Assembly: GCA_028691595.1 (NCBI GenBank)
Contig: JAQUZA010000116.1
Location: 1-8,815, forward strand
DNA length: 8,815 bases
Direction of reading: 5' to 3'
Origin: Candidatus Rifleibacteriota bacterium
GTDB lineage: Bacteria > Muiribacteriota > Ozemobacteria > Ozemobacterales > Ozemobacteraceae
Shown one piece after another: positions 6,297 to 8,815 of the stretch (positions are counted from its first letter, which is position 1; each line of letters opens with the position of its first letter). The notes beneath the pieces are model-generated. The model had not been told where the DNA came from. It made no database searches and was given only the letters and a program-made list of their open reading frames with translations. The translations under genes were made by a program, and so were the position numbers.

Positions 6297-6569
6297 TCAG
6301 CTCTGGTATTGCTCAATCAGCCGCAGCTTTTCGCTGCGGCTGAGATTTTTTATCTGTGCTTCACGTTTTGTGGCAGCAGAACGGTCAGGCTGCTGCTCGC
6401 AGTATTTCAGTTGCACCGGCCTGCGGCCCCGGGTAAAACGCGCTCCATTACCCTCATTATGAGCCGCAAGGCGTTTCTCGAGGTCGTTGGTTATGCCGGT
6501 ATAAAGACTGCCTTCGCGACATTCAACAATGTAAACAACCCATCGTACAGTGCCGGAGGCTGAGGTCAT
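6297..6569 (-). CDS. Small GIY-YIG domain protein (YhbQ/UPF0213-like)
   Basis: The 90-residue product is a single GIY-YIG nuclease-fold domain. It shows WVVYIVEC (Y13), the YTG core at 23-25, the conserved arginine in LEKRLAAHN (R33), a GARFTRGRRPVQLKY segment, and the metal-site glutamate in KREAQIK (E70), followed by the LSRSEKLRLI tail typical of this family. All expected catalytic residues are present. Related single-domain proteins such as YhbQ have reported or suspected DNA endonuclease activity; the cellular role here is unknown. The start is ATG at 6569-6567, overlapping the cyclase stop codon as ATGA, so translation is likely coupled. A longer frame reaching 6653 exists, but its extra 28 residues lie inside the cyclase gene and do not resemble the family. 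The codons for L76-I85 contain the terminator hairpin of the opposing operon. Confidence 0.87.
   Translation of the reverse strand: MTSASGTVRWVVYIVECREGSLYTGITNDLEKRLAAHNEGNGARFTRGRRPVQLKYCEQQPDRSAATKREAQIKNLSRSEKLRLIEQYQS
6317..6351 (+). terminator. Intrinsic terminator of the GNAT-luxE-luxC/paaK operon
   Basis: TCAGCCGCAGC (6317-6327) and GCTGCGGCTGA (6333-6343) form a perfect 11-bp stem with a TTTTC loop, followed by GA and six Ts (6346-6351). The T-run is on the + strand only, so it terminates rightward transcription, about 70 bases past the luxC/paaK stop. It lies wholly within the 3' coding end of the opposing GIY-YIG gene. Confidence 0.85.
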
Positions 6570-8164
6570 TTTTCTGCCGGCTTGACGTGGTAATAGACAA
6601 GAGGCTTTTCGACATTCTTGACCGGAGCTGATTCGGGGCCAATGAACTGCCATTTGCCAGCTGCCAGGCCAATTTCTCTGACCTTTTCGGTTGCAAGTAT
6701 CTGATTGGCTTTGGCCAGACCCTGAAGGCGGGCGGTGATATTCATACCAGAACTGAAGGCGGTCAGGTCGTCGTTGGGGCCAATCAGGCCGACTACGGCC
6801 GGGCAGAAATTAACCCCGATTGCTACGCCAAATTTTTCAAAGTCAGGGTGTTTCTGGATATCGATATTTTCTGGCGAACGCAAAAATTCATTGGTGAAGT
6901 CTACGATTATTCTGGCTGACTCGAGCACTTTTGCAACGATATCCCCGGGACTGGCTTCATAAAAAGGCGGCCCGAAAAGAAAAATCAGACAATCGCCGAC
7001 AATCTTGTCAAGGCAGGCTTCAAGCGGAAAGACCTTGTTAACGATGCCATTGGCCCAGGTGTCAACGAGATTGGTGATTCGTTCAGGGGTTTTGAGAATC
7101 TGCTCGCTCATTTTGGTAAAGCCTGAGATATCGGCAAAAATGATGCCTATCTGCTCGTCGCGAGGAGTCAGATATAGTTTTTCGTAGCCCGGTTCGGCTA
7201 TCAGCCTCTTTATGACCCGGTCAGGGAAAAATTTGCGTAACATATTGCGCTCGCGGTTGAAGTCAACGAGGCGCTGCCTAAGCGTTTCGGCAAAAACCTG
7301 AACGATTTCGCGGGCAAATATCGAGAAGCTGTGCCCTTCTTCGGGTACAAAAATCACTTTGCCGATGAGGTCTTCTTCAATCAGACCGTCTAGCAGATAG
7401 GTTATTGTTACGTTCTCTGAGCCAATAGCCTTTTTCAGGGTTTCAGTGTCGGCCGAAAGACAGTTGCCATTGCCTTTAATCAAGGCTTCGAGACCCGGGT
7501 GAGGGTTTCCGGTTGAGTCGTGAATACGCTGGTCTTCTTCGTAGACAAGATAGTTGAGGCTTTCCTGACCAGTTAATTCGTGATCTGAATAGAGGATGAT
7601 CAACTTTTTGAACGGAACTTCCTTTTTAAGCACATACACGGCCCCATCGATCGAGTCTTCGATCGAGTGATTCTTGAGTGCCGATTGAACACCCATTATC
7701 AGGCTGTGTTTTAAGCTGCTGCTGTGAATGCTGAAAAAGAAATTGTCGAGAAGCTCGCTGACGCAGTCGAGCAACGCGGCACCCATTTTTTTATCAGGAG
7801 TGACATCGTGTTCAAAGGCAATGGCGATCGAGCCGGTAACCTTGCCTGCCATCTCGATGGGCTGGGCATACCAAAGGGTAGCATTGAAATTGAAATTAAT
7901 GGCTCTGGTAACCTGGTGCAGCTGCGGAACCTTTCTTTTGATATTATCGTCACAGTTGCCAAAGCTGAAAACCTGATGATTGAGGTTTTCATCAGGGGTT
8001 TCAACGAACAGTGAAGATATTTTTATTTTGTCTGCCAGAAACAGAAAAACTTTCCCGAGAGCCGTTTCCAGGCTCGAATGGGCCGTCTGCAGCTTTTCGA
8101 CCAGATTGTCAAGTTCAATGTGCAGCTCTCTGAGCTGCTGCAGTTCACTTAAATTGAATTCCAT
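6566..8164 (-). CDS. Class III adenylate/guanylate cyclase with GAF-like N-terminal sensor region
   Basis: The 532-residue product ends in a class III cyclase domain (about residues 335-528) that converts a nucleoside triphosphate, probably ATP, to the cyclic monophosphate. The catalytic set is complete: metal-binding D345 (FADISGFT) and D391 (KIVGD), base-contacting K387 and T468, and the transition-state pair N475 and R479 (MNITARL). Lysine with threonine points to adenylate rather than guanylate cyclase, and the threonine is the mark of the class IIIb group. Residues 1-40 form a helical, possibly coiled-coil start. Residues about 25-150 and 165-300 look like two divergent GAF-type sensor domains, and a helical linker (about 285-325) leads into the catalytic domain. 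No membrane segment is seen, so it should be cytosolic and act as a dimer. A strong GAGGTGA (8168-8174) precedes the ATG. It lies 29 bases after the M50B gene and overlaps the GIY-YIG gene by four bases. Confidence 0.9.
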   Translation of the reverse strand: MEFNLSELQQLRELHIELDNLVEKLQTAHSSLETALGKVFLFLADKIKISSLFVETPDENLNHQVFSFGNCDDNIKRKVPQLHQVTRAINFNFNATLWYAQPIEMAGKVTGSIAIAFEHDVTPDKKMGAALLDCVSELLDNFFFSIHSSSLKHSLIMGVQSALKNHSIEDSIDGAVYVLKKEVPFKKLIILYSDHELTGQESLNYLVYEEDQRIHDSTGNPHPGLEALIKGNGNCLSADTETLKKAIGSENVTITYLLDGLIEEDLIGKVIFVPEEGHSFSIFAREIVQVFAETLRQRLVDFNRERNMLRKFFPDRVIKRLIAEPGYEKLYLTPRDEQIGIIFADISGFTKMSEQILKTPERITNLVDTWANGIVNKVFPLEACLDKIVGDCLIFLFGPPFYEASPGDIVAKVLESARIIVDFTNEFLRSPENIDIQKHPDFEKFGVAIGVNFCPAVVGLIGPNDDLTAFSSGMNITARLQGLAKANQILATEKVREIGLAAGKWQFIGPESAPVKNVEKPLVYYHVKPAEK

Positions 8165-8167
8165 GAA

Positions 8168-8174
8168 TCACCTC
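8168..8174 (-). promoter_or_regulatory. Strong ribosome binding site of the cyclase gene
   Basis: Read on the - strand this is GAGGTGA, with GAGG placed 6 bases before the ATG at 8164-8162. It lies in the 29-base gap after the M50B stop codon, so the cyclase can be translated independently on the shared mRNA. Confidence 0.7.
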
Positions 8175-8193
8175 ATCCGGATAAGTAAAATCT

Positions 8194-8814
8194 TTATTCT
8201 TGAAAACTGTATGAGAGAATTTTCCAGGTAACGAACCCGGCAATGCACAGCCAGACAACGCCAACGAGCCAGTCCGGCAGGTATAGCATCTCGGCTATTT
8301 TATAGGCATCAGAACCTTTGACCGAGCGGTCGATAAGGTCTTCTTTGATGTCGATCAGGACATAAAAACACGAGGTAAGACCAAGAAACTTGAGAAACTG
8401 GTCACACACCTTCTCATTTGTATAGGCTGCCAGAGCGAGAAGCCCAAAACCGGTCAGCGAGCAGATAATTATACCCTCGAGGTTACGAACCCATATGGCC
8501 GTAACCACGAGAAGCAGTATTCCCAGGCCGGCGGTAATCTGTTGATCGAACCTGGTTTTAACAGCACCTAGCAGGATAAGGCTTCCCCAGACCAGACTGC
8601 CAAGATAACCGGCACTGATGACGATAAAGCGAATGCCCCCCGCTGTCCAGCAGACACCACCGAGATTGGCATTAACCTCGATTCTCACAATGCTGCCACC
8701 GGTTAGAACTGCTGCCAGACCATGTGAGAGTTCATGAAAAAATACCGTCAGGTATTTGATAGGTAATACCAGCATCGAGTCCCAGAAATACAGAGCCACA
8801 AGAAACATCACCAG
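8194..8814 (-). CDS. M50B-type membrane metallopeptidase family protein, 5' end cut by the window
   Basis: The frame stays open to the right window edge, and GTG at 8811 and ATG at 8808 are the first possible starts seen. The HExxH motif comes only about 25 residues later, and family members usually have somewhat more before it, so the true start probably lies outside. The zinc-binding HELSH is encoded at 8736-8722, followed by GLAAVLTGG, a GGIRFIVISAGYLGSLVWG segment and a late DIKEDLIDR....SDAYKIAEMLYLP stretch, an order that matches the M50B family (PF13398). About six hydrophobic segments suggest an inner-membrane protein with its active site near the membrane, related to site-2 proteases. 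The substrate is unknown. It leads a - strand run with the cyclase gene (29 bases away) and the GIY-YIG gene; any promoter is outside the window. Confidence 0.83.
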   Translation of the reverse strand: MVMFLVALYFWDSMLVLPIKYLTVFFHELSHGLAAVLTGGSIVRIEVNANLGGVCWTAGGIRFIVISAGYLGSLVWGSLILLGAVKTRFDQQITAGLGILLLVVTAIWVRNLEGIIICSLTGFGLLALAAYTNEKVCDQFLKFLGLTSCFYVLIDIKEDLIDRSVKGSDAYKIAEMLYLPDWLVGVVWLCIAGFVTWKILSYSFQE

Positions 8815-8815
8815 G

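Noticed and set aside
6282..6297. Hairpin AAGCC / GGCTT around the stop codon of the GIY-YIG gene
   Set aside because: It has a 5-bp stem and no T-run on either strand, so I do not call it a terminator of the - strand genes.
6264..6563. 99-codon open frame on the + strand opposite the GIY-YIG gene
   Set aside because: The opposite strand encodes a complete GIY-YIG domain, and this frame would cross the terminator hairpin and show no family features.
6570..6653. 28-codon N-terminal extension of the GIY-YIG frame
   Set aside because: It lies inside the cyclase gene and has no family similarity; ATG at 6569 starts right before the conserved domain and makes an ATGA overlap.

Overview
The window is ordinary bacterial chromosome of intermediate GC with dense coding. 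It holds seven convincing protein genes, two of them cut by the window ends. I see no rRNA, tRNA, CRISPR array, insertion sequence or phage gene. Shine-Dalgarno sites and a near-consensus sigma70-type promoter are easy to find. The mix of genes (DUF1848 protein, GAF-like class III cyclase, LuxE/LuxC homologues without luciferase) suggests an environmental, probably Gram-negative bacterium. The phylum cannot be fixed from the sequence alone.

Left part (1-1147, + strand): the 3' end of a DUF1848 gene ending in a CX3CX2C cluster-binding motif, then a small 2H phosphoesterase of the ThpR/LigT type. They are separated by about 160 bases that carry a weak candidate promoter and a small inverted repeat.

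Centre (1247-6351, + strand): a self-contained operon. A promoter (TTGACG-18-TATACT) leads to a GNAT-type protein that looks like two GNAT halves in tandem. A LuxE-like acyl-protein synthetase follows, starting at TTG and overlapping by 8 bases. Then, 11 bases later, comes an 868-residue protein that fuses a LuxC-type acyl reductase to a PaaK/CapK-type adenylate-forming ligase. An 11-bp hairpin with a T-run closes the unit. Together the domains could activate a carboxylic acid as acyl-AMP, hold it as a thioester and reduce it to an aldehyde. The GNAT could modify the substrate or product. There is no luxA, luxB or luxD here, so light production is not implied. The substrate is unknown. This operon is the most interesting part of the window.

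Right part (8815-6297, - strand): a tightly packed run of an M50B-type membrane metallopeptidase (cut by the window end), a class III nucleotide cyclase with GAF-like N-terminal domains, and a small GIY-YIG protein whose ATG overlaps the cyclase stop as ATGA. This run converges on the central operon. The terminator of the central operon lies inside the 3' coding end of the GIY-YIG gene, so the two transcription units overlap.
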